From assembly GCF_004135385.1 (NCBI RefSeq), contig NZ_CP035493.1, positions 1,612,001 to 1,676,000 of the forward strand: a stretch of 64,000 nucleotides of DNA. Reading direction: 5' to 3'. Of the stretch, positions 7,978-16,545 are shown piece after piece; the stretch's first letter is position 1, and each line of letters begins with the position of its first letter. The translations under genes and the position numbers were made by a program. Source of the DNA: Xylanimonas protaetiae (GTDB lineage Bacteria; Actinomycetota; Actinomycetes; Actinomycetales; Cellulomonadaceae). The notes beneath the pieces are model-generated. The model was not told where the DNA came from and did no database searches. It worked only from the letters and a program-made list of their open reading frames with translations.

Positions 7978-10017
7978 TCAGTAGATCCGGCGGCCCTGCT
8001 CGTCCGGGAGGCCGGACTTCCGCAGGAAGTACGTGTTGACGATGTCGCGCCAGTCGGTCGTCGAGCCGAGCTGCTCGGCGAACCGCTCCGTGACCCGGCC
8101 GGCGACGTCGGCGGGGAACTCCGCCGCGGCCGCCTCCCACGCGGCGATCGAGGCCTCGACGCGCTCCAGGCCCTCGAAGTGCGTGTCGTACACGTGCTGG
8201 ATCACGGTCTTGCCCGAGCGCAGCACGTGCGTGTACGGCACGTGGTGGAAGAAGAGCACGAGCTCGTCGGGCACCGTGTCGAGCGACTCGTAGACCGACG
8301 CCCACGGGGCCGGGTACTGGGCGGTGTAGCCCGAGCCGGTCGCCACGGTGCGGTCGACGCCGATGCCGTCGCGGTCGGCGAAGTGGTACGTGCCCCACGG
8401 GGTGTACTCGTAGCCGTCGGGTGAGGGTCCGTAGTGGCTGTGCGGGTAGACCATGAAGCACACGCCGAGCGGGGCCGTGTACATCTCGTACGTCTCCCAC
8501 GACTCGTCGAGGATCGCGTGCACCACCTGGCGACCGGCGGCGGACAGACCCGGGAAGGTCAGGCCGATCCACTCGTCGAGGATCGCGATCGGGTCGGCGG
8601 TCGGGTCCCACGTGAGGCGGCCCCACGCGTAGAGGTTCGCCTGCGAGAACGGGTGCCCGGTCCAGAAGACGTCGTCGCCCACGTTGGAGACGGCGGCGAA
8701 GCCGCCCGCGCGACCTCCCGGGCCGCGGCCCGTCGCGATGTCCGCCATCGTGGCCGAGCCCTCGCCCCAGTAGGGGAACGACAGCAGCTCGCTCCACATG
8801 CGGCCCAGGTAGACGGCGTGCTTCTGGTGGCCCAGGTACTCGGTGGTCACCTGGAACTCGGCCGCGACGCGGGTGTTCGGCATCGCGGCGATGGCCGGCG
8901 ACGTCGCCTCGCGCACCTGGAAGTCGAGCGGCCCGTGCTTGATCTGCACGACCACGTTCTCGGCGAACGTGCCGTCGTACGGGGCGAAGTGCTGATACGC
9001 GGCCTTGGCGCGGTCGGTCTTGCGGTCGCGCCAGTTCTGCTCGTGGTTGTAGACGAAGGCCCGCCAGTGGATCAGGCCGCCGTGCTTCGCGACGGCCGCC
9101 GCGAGCATGTTCGCGCCGTCGGCGTGCGTGCGGCCGTAGACGAACGGGCCGGGCTGGCCCTCGGAGTCGGCCTTGATGACGAACCCGCCGAAGTCGGGGA
9201 TCGCGGCCCAGACGCGGTCGGCGGCGTCGGCCCACCACTGCTGCACGCCGGCGTCGAACGGGTCCGACGTCTCCAAGCCGCCCAGGCGCCCGGGCGCGGC
9301 CCACGACACCGAGACGTGCGTCTGGATGCCGTAGGGGCGGAACACGTCGGCGATGCGGACGACGTCGGGCAGCAGGTCGCCCAGCAGGCGCGTCTCGAGC
9401 GGGCCGACGTTGACGTTGTTGACGGCGACGTGGTTGATGCCCGACGCCGCGAGCAGCCGCGCGTACCGGGCCACGCGCGTGAGGTCCTCGCGGACCACGC
9501 CGTCGCGGTAGAAGATCGAGCCGCCCGAGTAGCCGCGCTCCACCTGGCCCATGACCGGGTGGACGGCGATGTTGTCCCAGTGATCGAGCATGCGCAGCGC
9601 GGTGGCGGGCGCGTGCCGCTCGACGTCCTCGCCGATCGCGGAGCCGTCGAAGGCGGCCTCGCCCAGGCGCACCAGGTGGAACAGCCCGTAGAGCAGGCCG
9701 CGCGGGTCCGCCGCCGTCACGCGCGTGACGCCGCCGCCGTGCGCGACCGTGAACGCCTCGGGGTCCTGGTCGTTGTGGGCGATGACGACGAGGGCGACGT
9801 CGGGGGCGTCCGACGCGTCGACGACGGCGCCGCCGTGCGTCGCGACGGCCGCGGCCACCTCGGCCCGGACGGTCTGGGCGACCTGCGCGGAGAGGGTGGA
9901 CCAGTCGCGCGCCGGGATCTCGACGGCGATGCGGCGCGAGCCGAGCGGCGCGAACGCGGCGTCGGGCAGCCAGGCGGGGTGGACGGCGGGGTCGGCGACC
10001 GGCGCGGGGGTGCTCAC
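7978..10017 (-). CDS. Alpha-glucuronidase, glycoside hydrolase family 67
   Basis: A 679-residue enzyme without signal peptide, so it acts in the cytoplasm. GH67 enzymes remove (4-O-methyl)glucuronic acid from the non-reducing end of xylo-oligosaccharides after import. The family hallmark GFVIKADSEGQPGP is present and its Glu is the likely general acid. KHGPLDFQVRE and TTEYLGH supply an Asp and a Glu spaced 28 residues apart, as in characterised GH67 catalytic bases. GTG at 10015-10017 follows GAGGAG. The gene is convergent with the LplA/B/C-like transporter and divergent from a second LacI regulator, consistent with an aldouronate pathway. Confidence 0.93.
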   Translation of the reverse strand: MSTPAPVADPAVHPAWLPDAAFAPLGSRRIAVEIPARDWSTLSAQVAQTVRAEVAAAVATHGGAVVDASDAPDVALVVIAHNDQDPEAFTVAHGGGVTRVTAADPRGLLYGLFHLVRLGEAAFDGSAIGEDVERHAPATALRMLDHWDNIAVHPVMGQVERGYSGGSIFYRDGVVREDLTRVARYARLLAASGINHVAVNNVNVGPLETRLLGDLLPDVVRIADVFRPYGIQTHVSVSWAAPGRLGGLETSDPFDAGVQQWWADAADRVWAAIPDFGGFVIKADSEGQPGPFVYGRTHADGANMLAAAVAKHGGLIHWRAFVYNHEQNWRDRKTDRAKAAYQHFAPYDGTFAENVVVQIKHGPLDFQVREATSPAIAAMPNTRVAAEFQVTTEYLGHQKHAVYLGRMWSELLSFPYWGEGSATMADIATGRGPGGRAGGFAAVSNVGDDVFWTGHPFSQANLYAWGRLTWDPTADPIAILDEWIGLTFPGLSAAGRQVVHAILDESWETYEMYTAPLGVCFMVYPHSHYGPSPDGYEYTPWGTYHFADRDGIGVDRTVATGSGYTAQYPAPWASVYESLDTVPDELVLFFHHVPYTHVLRSGKTVIQHVYDTHFEGLERVEASIAAWEAAAAEFPADVAGRVTERFAEQLGSTTDWRDIVNTYFLRKSGLPDEQGRRIY

Positions 10018-10063
10018 GTCGTTGTGCTCCTCGGGGGTGGGGGCGCGGCGGTCAGCCGCTGTC

Positions 10064-10082
10064 TGAGAACGTTTGCAGCATA
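10064..10082 (-). promoter_or_regulatory. Operator and -10 box for the alpha-glucuronidase gene
   Basis: Read on the minus strand, TATGCT (10082-10077) looks like a -10 box and is followed at once by TGCAAACGTTCTCA (10077-10064), a 14-bp imperfect palindrome with the central AACGTT/CG of LacI-family sites. A repressor bound here would cover the transcription start of the GH67 gene. The plus-strand CATAAT (10079-10084) could be the -10 of the divergent regulator. Confidence 0.6.
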
Positions 10083-10174
10083 ATGGCAGCCACATACGGC
10101 GGCCCCGGTGGGCAGCGGATCGGACCGCTGTCACGGCGCGCAGGGCACGGCCGGGCGACGAACGGGAGGTGCTG

Positions 10175-11143
10175 GTGGTCACGGTGCGTGACGTCGCGGC
10201 CGCGGCGGGGGTCTCGATCTCGACGGTCTCGCGCGCCCTGTCGGCCCCCGGCATGGTCGCGGCCGGCACGCGCGACCGCGTCGCCGCCATCGCCGAGCAG
10301 CTCGGCTACCAGCCCAACCGCGCCGCGGCCAGCCTCCGCGCGGGACGCAAGGGCGCCCTCGGCCTGCTGGTCCCCGACCTCGCGAACCCCTACTTCGCCG
10401 CCGTCGCCAAGGGTGTCGCCGAGCGCGCCCGGGAGCACGGGCTGGGCGTGTTCGTGGTCGACTCCGACGAAGACCCGGCCGCCGAGGTCGACCTGCTGCG
10501 CCACCTCGTCCACCAGACCGACGGCGTCATCCTCGCCTCGCCGCGGGCCATCGACGCCGACGTCGACGTGATCGGGCCGCGGCCCGTCGTCGTGGTCAAC
10601 CAGGACGGGCCGCTCGCCGTCGTCACCGACACGGACGGCGGCATGCGGCTGGCGCTCGAGCACCTGCGCGGGCTCGGCCACCGCCGCATCGCGTACGTGG
10701 GCGGGCCGGCCAGCTCGTGGTCCGACGCCCGGCGCCGCGGCGCGCTGCGCGAGGCGGCCGCCACGGGCGCCGACGTCGTCGCGCTCGGGCACTACCCGCC
10801 GACCGTCGCGGGCGGGGCCGCGGCCGCCGTCGCCGTGGCCGAGTCGGGGGCCACCGCTGCGATCACGTTCAACGACGTCGTCGCCGTCGGGCTCGTGCGG
10901 GCCGTGCGCGAGCGCGGGCTGCGCGTTCCGGAGGACCTGTCGGTGGTCGGCTGGGACGACACGTACCTGGCGGCGCTCGCGTCGCCGCCGTTGACGAGTG
11001 TCGGGTCCGACCTGCGCGAGGTGGGGCGCAGCGCGACCGACCTGCTCGTCGCGCGGCTGGGCGGCGCCCCCGGCGCCCGCGAGGTCACGGTGCTGCCGGG
11101 CACGCTGAGCGTGCGCGACTCGACCGGGCCGGCGCCGCGCTGA
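10175..11143 (+). CDS. LacI-family transcriptional regulator (GH67-linked)
   Basis: A 322-residue LacI/GalR regulator. The N-terminal helix-turn-helix reads VRDVAAAAGVSISTVSRALSAPG. The sensor domain contains DLANPYFAAVAKGV and ends in the usual GWDDTYLAALASPPLTSV. GTG at 10175 is chosen because GGGAGG ends 5 nt before it and the DNA-binding domain begins directly after; the in-frame upstream extension is low-complexity and crosses the promoter. It is divergent from the GH67 gene, whose promoter holds a LacI-type site. It probably senses an aldouronate or a related breakdown sugar (inference). Confidence 0.88.
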   Translation: MVTVRDVAAAAGVSISTVSRALSAPGMVAAGTRDRVAAIAEQLGYQPNRAAASLRAGRKGALGLLVPDLANPYFAAVAKGVAERAREHGLGVFVVDSDEDPAAEVDLLRHLVHQTDGVILASPRAIDADVDVIGPRPVVVVNQDGPLAVVTDTDGGMRLALEHLRGLGHRRIAYVGGPASSWSDARRRGALREAAATGADVVALGHYPPTVAGGAAAAVAVAESGATAAITFNDVVAVGLVRAVRERGLRVPEDLSVVGWDDTYLAALASPPLTSVGSDLREVGRSATDLLVARLGGAPGAREVTVLPGTLSVRDSTGPAPR

Positions 11144-11166
11144 CGTCGTCGGGCCGTCCGGCGGCG

Positions 11167-12378
11167 TCAGACCGGCGCGAGCTGGGCGCCCGCGCCGCGG
11201 TGCACCGTCTCGAGCACGGTCGCGTACCCGGTGAGCATGCGGACGTGGCTGAACCGCGGGCGGGCGGCGGTCAGCGCGCCCGCGAGCTCGCCGCGGCGGG
11301 CGGTCGCCTCGATCCACGTCGCCGCGATCTCCGCGGCGTCGAAGCCGGTGACGAACCCGATGCCCTCGACGATGCGCGCCGAGTCGCCCACGGGCGTCGT
11401 CACGGGGATCGCCCCGCACATCGCGCCCTCGATGAGGCACAGGGGCGCCGCCTCGCCGAACACCGACGTGAGGGCCACGACGTCGGCCGTCGCGTAGACG
11501 AGCTCCATGTCCGGGCGCACGCCGAGGGCGTGGACGCGGGCGAGCAGGTCCGGGCGGTCGCCGAACGCGAGGCCGAGCTCGACGACGAGGTCCGGGTTGG
11601 CGTCGGACATACCGGCGCCGCACATGACCACGTGCCCGGCGGGGTCGCGCTCGAGGTACTGCCGGGCGGCGGCGACGAACAGCCCGGGGTTCTTCATCGT
11701 GTCGAAGCGGGCGGCGAAGACGACGACGTGCGCGTCGACGGGCAGGCCGAACCCGCCGCGCAGCGCGCGGCGCCGGGCGTCGGAGACGGGCCGGAACCGG
11801 GCGAGGTTGATGCCGTTGGGCACGACGCGCAGCAGCGACCGGGGGACACCCGCGGCGGCGTACGCGTCGCGGGTCGACTCCGCGCAGCACACGACCGCGG
11901 CCAGCCGGCCCTCGCCGGCGGCGAGCAGCAGGTCGTCCAGGGCGGTGCCCTGGTGCTCCGGGTCGGAGCGGTGCAGGCACGCGACGACCGGACGGTCGAC
12001 GTCGAGCGCGTTCGTCAGGCGCAGCGGCTGCTCCTTGAGCGACATGACGACGTGCGCGGCGCGGACCTCGAGCGCGGCGTGGTGCAGCTCCCGCGGCGAG
12101 AACGTGCGCGGGTCGAGCCCGTCGTCGGTGGACCGGCCCAGGCTGCTCACGTGCACGCCCGCCGAGCGCAGGAGCCGGAAGCGCTGGTCGTCGGCCATGC
12201 GCTGGAGCGTGGCCTCCCGGCGGACCTCGGAGTGGATCGAGAGGGCCGCGTGCCGCTGCCTGCCGCCGGCATGGAGGCCGGCGACGACGGTCGAGTGCAG
12301 CTGCCGCGCGCCGCCCGAGAAGAAGCCTTCGTAGAGCGAGAGCACGCGCAGCCCGTGCGGGGACGAGTTCAGGGACAC
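11167..12378 (-). CDS. Glycosyltransferase family 4
   Basis: A 403-residue GT-B glycosyltransferase. The donor-binding C-terminal domain shows VPNGINLARFRP, FAARFDTMKNPG and the EX7E-type segment FGEAAPLCLIEG, all typical of GT4. The N-terminal domain contains a GFFSGGARQ loop. It would transfer a sugar from a nucleotide donor; acceptor and product are unknown. GTG at 12376-12378 is preceded by AAGGAGGTGATC, an exact complement of the 16S rRNA 3' end, so translation should be strong. A small P-loop kinase gene lies 67 nt upstream on the same strand. Confidence 0.85.
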   Translation of the reverse strand: MSLNSSPHGLRVLSLYEGFFSGGARQLHSTVVAGLHAGGRQRHAALSIHSEVRREATLQRMADDQRFRLLRSAGVHVSSLGRSTDDGLDPRTFSPRELHHAALEVRAAHVVMSLKEQPLRLTNALDVDRPVVACLHRSDPEHQGTALDDLLLAAGEGRLAAVVCCAESTRDAYAAAGVPRSLLRVVPNGINLARFRPVSDARRRALRGGFGLPVDAHVVVFAARFDTMKNPGLFVAAARQYLERDPAGHVVMCGAGMSDANPDLVVELGLAFGDRPDLLARVHALGVRPDMELVYATADVVALTSVFGEAAPLCLIEGAMCGAIPVTTPVGDSARIVEGIGFVTGFDAAEIAATWIEATARRGELAGALTAARPRFSHVRMLTGYATVLETVHRGAGAQLAPV

Positions 12379-12445
12379 GGGATCACCTCCTTGGTGCCAG
12401 GGTCAGCGGCGCCGATGTGGTGCCTGTGTCGCAGAGGTTAACTCT

Positions 12446-13090
12446 CTATGACGACTTGGTGGAATCTTGACTTGCCAGGGCCCGGATCGCGGCCTCCGCC
12501 TCGGCGACGGAGTCCGCCCGGCAGCCCAGGGCCACCCACCCCCGGACCAGGGCCGGCTCGGCCTGCATGAGGGCCCACCCGCGGCGGATCAGCGTGGGGA
12601 TGGGCTTGCGCGCCTCGGCGACATCGCGCAGCAGCCGGAACCAGAACGTCACCACGCGGGGGCGGTGCAGGCAGATCGCGTCGGCCAGGATGCCCGCCTC
12701 GCGGCACGCCGCGACGAGCTGCGCGGCAAAGATCCCCTCTGCGATCACCACAGGACAGCCCGCCGAATCGACAAGACCCGTCCCCGTGCGGGAGTTGGAG
12801 GGGATGTCGTAGACGGGCACCGGGGTGCGGCCCTCGGCCGCGAGCGTGCACAGGGCTGCCAGCGCGCCCGCGCCGTCCCACGAGCGCGGGTCGTCCCAGT
12901 CGACGATGCCGAACCGGTGCGGCAGGTCGGGGTGGTCGCCGTCCAGGTAGAAGTCGTCGAGCCGCACCACGGGCAGGCCCAGCCGGCGCGTCAGCGCCGT
13001 CTTGCCGCTGCCCGACGGGCCAGTCAGCAGCACCACGCGGACGCGCGGGTGCGGGACGGCAGAGGGCGGCGGGGTGGTCACGCCCGCCAT
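12446..13090 (-). CDS. Uridine kinase-like P-loop protein
   Basis: A 214-residue P-loop kinase. The Walker A motif is GPSGSGKTALTRRL at about residues 24-37, followed by the substrate-site stretch RLDDFYLDGDHPDLP and, mid-protein, VVIAEGIFAAQL. This order is the uridine kinase/phosphoribulokinase pattern, which phosphorylates nucleosides or small sugars with ATP. Actinobacterial members are usually annotated uridine kinase, but their substrate is seldom tested. ATG at 13088-13090 is taken; a GTG three codons further in is also possible. It is divergent from the FadR-type gene and upstream of the GT4 gene. Confidence 0.75.
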   Translation of the reverse strand: MAGVTTPPPSAVPHPRVRVVLLTGPSGSGKTALTRRLGLPVVRLDDFYLDGDHPDLPHRFGIVDWDDPRSWDGAGALAALCTLAAEGRTPVPVYDIPSNSRTGTGLVDSAGCPVVIAEGIFAAQLVAACREAGILADAICLHRPRVVTFWFRLLRDVAEARKPIPTLIRRGWALMQAEPALVRGWVALGCRADSVAEAEAAIRALASQDSTKSS

Positions 13091-13177
13091 TGTCGGGCAC
13101 GGCGCGGGTGCCCGCCGACGCGTGGCAGGCCGCATCGGCCAGCGCCGTGGTCCCCCCGTGTGGTCCGTCCACAGCAC

Positions 13178-13183
13178 TAGACT
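13178..13183 (+). promoter_or_regulatory. -10 box of a leaderless transcript
   Basis: TAGACT lies 6 nt before the GTG at 13190, and there is no Shine-Dalgarno sequence in between. This spacing places the transcription start on or next to the start codon. Confidence 0.55.
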
Positions 13184-13189
13184 TGGGTG

Positions 13190-13894
13190 GTGCGTACCCA
13201 CGAGCGAGTCCTGGCCCAGATCGAGGAGAACCTGCGCACCGGCGCGTGGGCCCTCGGTGAGCGACTGCCCGGCGAGCGAGCCCTGGCCGAGCAGATGGGC
13301 GTCTCGCGCCCGTCGGTCCGGGAGGCCGTGCGCGTGCTGGAGGCCATGGGCATCGTCCGCACGGCCGTCGGCTCCGGCCCGGACGCCGGCGCGACCGTCG
13401 TCGACCGACCCGCCGCGGGGCTCGGCGCCGCCGTCCGCCTGCACATCGCGTCCGGCACGCTGCCCGTCCGCGACGTCGTCGCGACGCGTGCCGCCCTCGA
13501 GACGTGGGCCGTGGGCCAGGCCGCCGCGCGCTTCGACCCCGAGACGGACCTGGGTGAGATCGAGCGCCTGCTCGCGGAGATGGACGACCCGGACCTCACG
13601 GCCGCGGAGTTCGTGCAGCTCGACCAGCAGTTCCACCTCGCGCTCGTGCAGCTGGGCGGCAACCAGCTCGTCGAGGCGATCCTCGGCGGCCTGCGCACGG
13701 CCGTCGGCGACTACGTCACCGCGGGCGTCGAGCGCATCGAGTCCTGGGCCCCCCTGAGCGGCCGGCTGTGCACCGAGCACCAGGCGCTGCTCGCCGCCGT
13801 CGTCGGGCGCGACGCCGGTCAGGCCGAGAAGCTCGCGCACGACCACATCTGGGGCTTCTACGCGCAGACGGGCCTCGCCTCCGAGGCCGACTGA
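13190..13894 (+). CDS. FadR-type GntR-family regulator
   Basis: A 234-residue GntR regulator of the FadR/FCD group. The winged helix-turn-helix is at about residues 6-65 (LPGERALAEQMGVSRPSVREAVRVLEAMGIV). The C-terminal FCD helical domain carries the metal/ligand residues in FVQLDQQFHLAL and a later EHQALLAAV. Such proteins usually respond to organic acids or sugar acids. GTG codons at 13187 and 13190 are both in frame; 13190 is preferred from the -10 spacing. A target is not evident: the next gene lies 39 nt downstream on the same strand and may be controlled with it. Confidence 0.87.
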   Translation: MRTHERVLAQIEENLRTGAWALGERLPGERALAEQMGVSRPSVREAVRVLEAMGIVRTAVGSGPDAGATVVDRPAAGLGAAVRLHIASGTLPVRDVVATRAALETWAVGQAAARFDPETDLGEIERLLAEMDDPDLTAAEFVQLDQQFHLALVQLGGNQLVEAILGGLRTAVGDYVTAGVERIESWAPLSGRLCTEHQALLAAVVGRDAGQAEKLAHDHIWGFYAQTGLASEAD

Positions 13895-13933
13895 CCCGGA
13901 ACAAACCACCCGGGGGTACCCGTTGACGCGGGC

Positions 13934-16279
13934 ATGACGGACTACGGCCACGACCTGGCCTTCGGCAGCTTCATCACGCCCACCCACCAGGACCCGCGGC
14001 AGCCCGTCCGGCTCGCGCAGCTCAGCGAGGAGGTCGGCCTCGACCTCGCGACGTTCCAGGACCACCCCTACCAGCCCGCGTTCCTCGACACGTGGACCCT
14101 GCTGACCTGGGTGGCCGCGGCCACCGAGCGCATCACCGTGTCCGGCAACGTGCTCAACCTGCCGCTGCGGCCGCCGGCCGTGCTCGCCCGGGCGGTCGCG
14201 TCGCTCGACCTGCTCAGCGGCGGCCGCGCGGCCCTCGCGCTCGGCGCCGGCGGCTTCTGGGACCCGATCGTCGCCATGGGCGGCACGCGCCTGACGCCCG
14301 GCGAGTCGGTCGACGCGCTGAGCGAGGCCATCGACGTCGTCCGTGAGCTGTGGGACACCGCCGACCGCCGGGCCGTGCGCGTCGAGGGCGAGCACCACCG
14401 CGTCGTCGGCGCCAAGCGTGGGCCCGCGCCCGCGCACGACGTCCCCGTCTGGCTCGGCGCGTACAAGCCGCGCATGCTGCGGCTCGTCGGGGCGAAGGCG
14501 GACGGCTGGCTGCCGTCCGCGCCCTACCTCAAGGACGGCGATCTGGCCCGCGGCAACGCCGTCATCGACGAGGCGGCCCTTGCCGCCGGGCGCGAGCCCG
14601 CCGAGATCCGCCGCCTGCTCAACCTGGCCGCCCCCGCCGGGGGCACCGAGCAGTGGGTCGACGAGCTCGTGCGTCTCGCGCTCGAGGACGGCGTCGGCAC
14701 GTTCATCGCCATGGGCGACGACCCCGACACCATCCGCCGCTTCGGCCAGGAGGTCGCGCCCGCCGTGCGCGAGGCCGTCGCCGCCGAGCGCGCGTCGCGC
14801 GGCACCGTGCCCGCCGCGTCGCGCCGCGGCGCCGCCGCCGTCGCGCTGCGGCGCGAGGGCATCGCGTACGACGACGTCCCGCGGTCGTTACAGCACCGGG
14901 CGGTCGAGCCGGGGGACAAGGCCTACGCCGGGCTCCGGCACAACTACCTGCGCTCGGGCGCCCCCGGCCTGGTGCTGCGGCCGCGCGACGCCGAGGAGGT
15001 CGCGGAGGCGATCGGATTTGCGCGCGCCCAGGCCGGCGCGGGCCGCGGCGCCGGCGGGGTCGGCGGGGTCGGCGGGGCCGGAGGGGTCGGCGGGGCCGGC
15101 GGGGCCAGCGCGGGCCCGGCCGACGCCGGCCACCGCGGCGTCGAGCTCGGCGTGCGGTCCGGCGGGCACGGCATCAGCGGGCGGTCCACCAACGACGGCG
15201 GCGTCGTCGTCGACCTCGGCGCGCTGAACGGCATCGAGGTGCTCGACGAGGCGACGCGCCGCGTGCGCGTCGGGGCCGGGGCGACGTGGGGCGAGGTCGC
15301 CGCCGCGCTCCAGCCGCACGGCTGGGCCATCACGTCGGGCGACTACGGCGGCGTCGGCGTCGGCGGTCTCGCGACGACGGCCGGCATCGGCCTGCTCGGC
15401 CGGTCGCAGGGCCTGACGATCGACCACGTCGTCGCCGCCGACGTCGTCACCGCCGACGGGCGCCTCGTGCGCGCCTCGGCCGACGAGAACCCCGAGCTGT
15501 TCTGGGGGCTGCGCGGCGCCGGGGCCAACCTCGGCGTCGTTACCTCCTTCGAGCTCGAGGCGGGGGCGCTCGGCGACGTCGTCTACTCCCAGATGACGCT
15601 CGACGCCGCCGACGCCGCCGGGCTGCTCCAGCGGTGGGGAGCCGTCGTCGAGGCCGCCCCGCGCGAGCTGACCTCGTTCCTCATCCTGTCGCCCGCCCGA
15701 CGCGGGCAGCAGCCCGTCGCCCAGCTCATGACCGTGTGGGCCGGGGACGACACCGACGCCGCGATCACCCAGCTCGAAGCCCTCGCCGACACCGGGCCAC
15801 TCCTCCAGCACCAGGCATACCTGCTGCCGTACACCGGCGTCGTGCAGCCCGCCGAGAAGCACCACGCGGGCGGGGGAGACCCCGCGGTCCGGTCCACGCT
15901 CGTCACCCACCTGACGGACGACGTCGCGCGCTCCTTCGAGAAGGTCGCCTGGTCGGGCGAGGCGTACTTCCTGCAGGTGCGGGCCACCGGTGGCGCGGCG
16001 CACGACGTCGCCCCGGACGCCACCGCCTACGCGCACCGGCACCAGAACTTCCTGCTCACGGCCATGGGTTCGTCGCAGCCGCGGCTCGACCCGCTCTGGG
16101 ACGAGGTGATGGGCCCGCACGCCGACGGCCTGTACCTGTCGTTCGACACCGACACCCGCCCCGAGCGGCTGGCGGACGCGTTCCCGGGCCGCACGCTGGA
16201 CCGCCTCCGCGCGCTGAAGGCGCAGTGGGACCCGGAGTGCCTGTTCCGCTCCAACTTCCCGATCCCGCCGGCCCCCTGA
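13934..16279 (+). CDS. Fusion: luciferase-like monooxygenase plus FAD-binding oxidase
   Basis: A 781-residue two-enzyme fusion. Residues 1 to about 290 are a TIM-barrel luciferase-like (F420- or FMN-dependent) oxidoreductase with the sequence GGRAALALGAGGFWDP and the binding loop VWLGAYKPRML. Residues about 330-781 are a vanillyl-alcohol-oxidase-type FAD domain: VRSGGHGISGRS (candidate His link to FAD), YGGVGVGGLATTAGIG, NPELFWGLRGAGANLGVVTSF, and a BBE-like end DPECLFRSNFPI. The usual second (cysteinyl) FAD link of BBE oxidases appears replaced by Tyr. A Gly-rich repeat interrupts the FAD domain. The role is unknown; it follows the FadR-type regulator. Confidence 0.85.
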   Translation: MTDYGHDLAFGSFITPTHQDPRQPVRLAQLSEEVGLDLATFQDHPYQPAFLDTWTLLTWVAAATERITVSGNVLNLPLRPPAVLARAVASLDLLSGGRAALALGAGGFWDPIVAMGGTRLTPGESVDALSEAIDVVRELWDTADRRAVRVEGEHHRVVGAKRGPAPAHDVPVWLGAYKPRMLRLVGAKADGWLPSAPYLKDGDLARGNAVIDEAALAAGREPAEIRRLLNLAAPAGGTEQWVDELVRLALEDGVGTFIAMGDDPDTIRRFGQEVAPAVREAVAAERASRGTVPAASRRGAAAVALRREGIAYDDVPRSLQHRAVEPGDKAYAGLRHNYLRSGAPGLVLRPRDAEEVAEAIGFARAQAGAGRGAGGVGGVGGAGGVGGAGGASAGPADAGHRGVELGVRSGGHGISGRSTNDGGVVVDLGALNGIEVLDEATRRVRVGAGATWGEVAAALQPHGWAITSGDYGGVGVGGLATTAGIGLLGRSQGLTIDHVVAADVVTADGRLVRASADENPELFWGLRGAGANLGVVTSFELEAGALGDVVYSQMTLDAADAAGLLQRWGAVVEAAPRELTSFLILSPARRGQQPVAQLMTVWAGDDTDAAITQLEALADTGPLLQHQAYLLPYTGVVQPAEKHHAGGGDPAVRSTLVTHLTDDVARSFEKVAWSGEAYFLQVRATGGAAHDVAPDATAYAHRHQNFLLTAMGSSQPRLDPLWDEVMGPHADGLYLSFDTDTRPERLADAFPGRTLDRLRALKAQWDPECLFRSNFPIPPAP
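15053..15106 (+). repeat. Six 9-bp tandem repeats coding Gly-Gly-Val/Ala
   Basis: Six in-frame units of GGCGGGGTC or GGCGGGGCC encode residues 374-391 as (Gly-Gly-Val/Ala)6. In relatives of the FAD domain this point is a short turn between a helix and the strand leading to RSGGH, so the repeat is a length-variable insert in the fold. Confidence 0.85.
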
Positions 16280-16313
16280 CGGGACCCGCGCGGCCGAACG
16301 GGGATCGGCCCAG

Positions 16314-16387
16314 CGATCGGAACGTGGGTTCGGGATCGGAACGTGCATCGCAAAGCACGTTCCGATCCCGAACCCACGTTCCGATCG
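16314..16387. repeat. 33-bp perfect inverted repeat (intergenic hairpin)
   Basis: Arms 16314-16346 and 16355-16387 are exactly complementary with an 8-nt loop. Each arm carries GATCGGAACGTG twice at a 19-bp period. It starts 35 nt after the fusion-gene stop, in a 266-bp gap before the MFS gene. It may terminate transcription but is far longer than needed. The rest of the gap is GC-rich and shows no gene. Confidence 0.85.
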
Positions 16388-16545
16388 GGCGTCGCGGGCG
16401 TCGGAGGCGTCGCAGGCGGGCTGGCGCGGCGCGGCTGGCGCGGCGCGGGTGGGGCGGGGCCGGTTCGGGCGGGGGGAGCGGGTCGAACGCGACACGGGGG
16501 ACCGGCAGGTTTGGTGCGGGTCGGGCGTTCGGGGATGTTGGGGGC

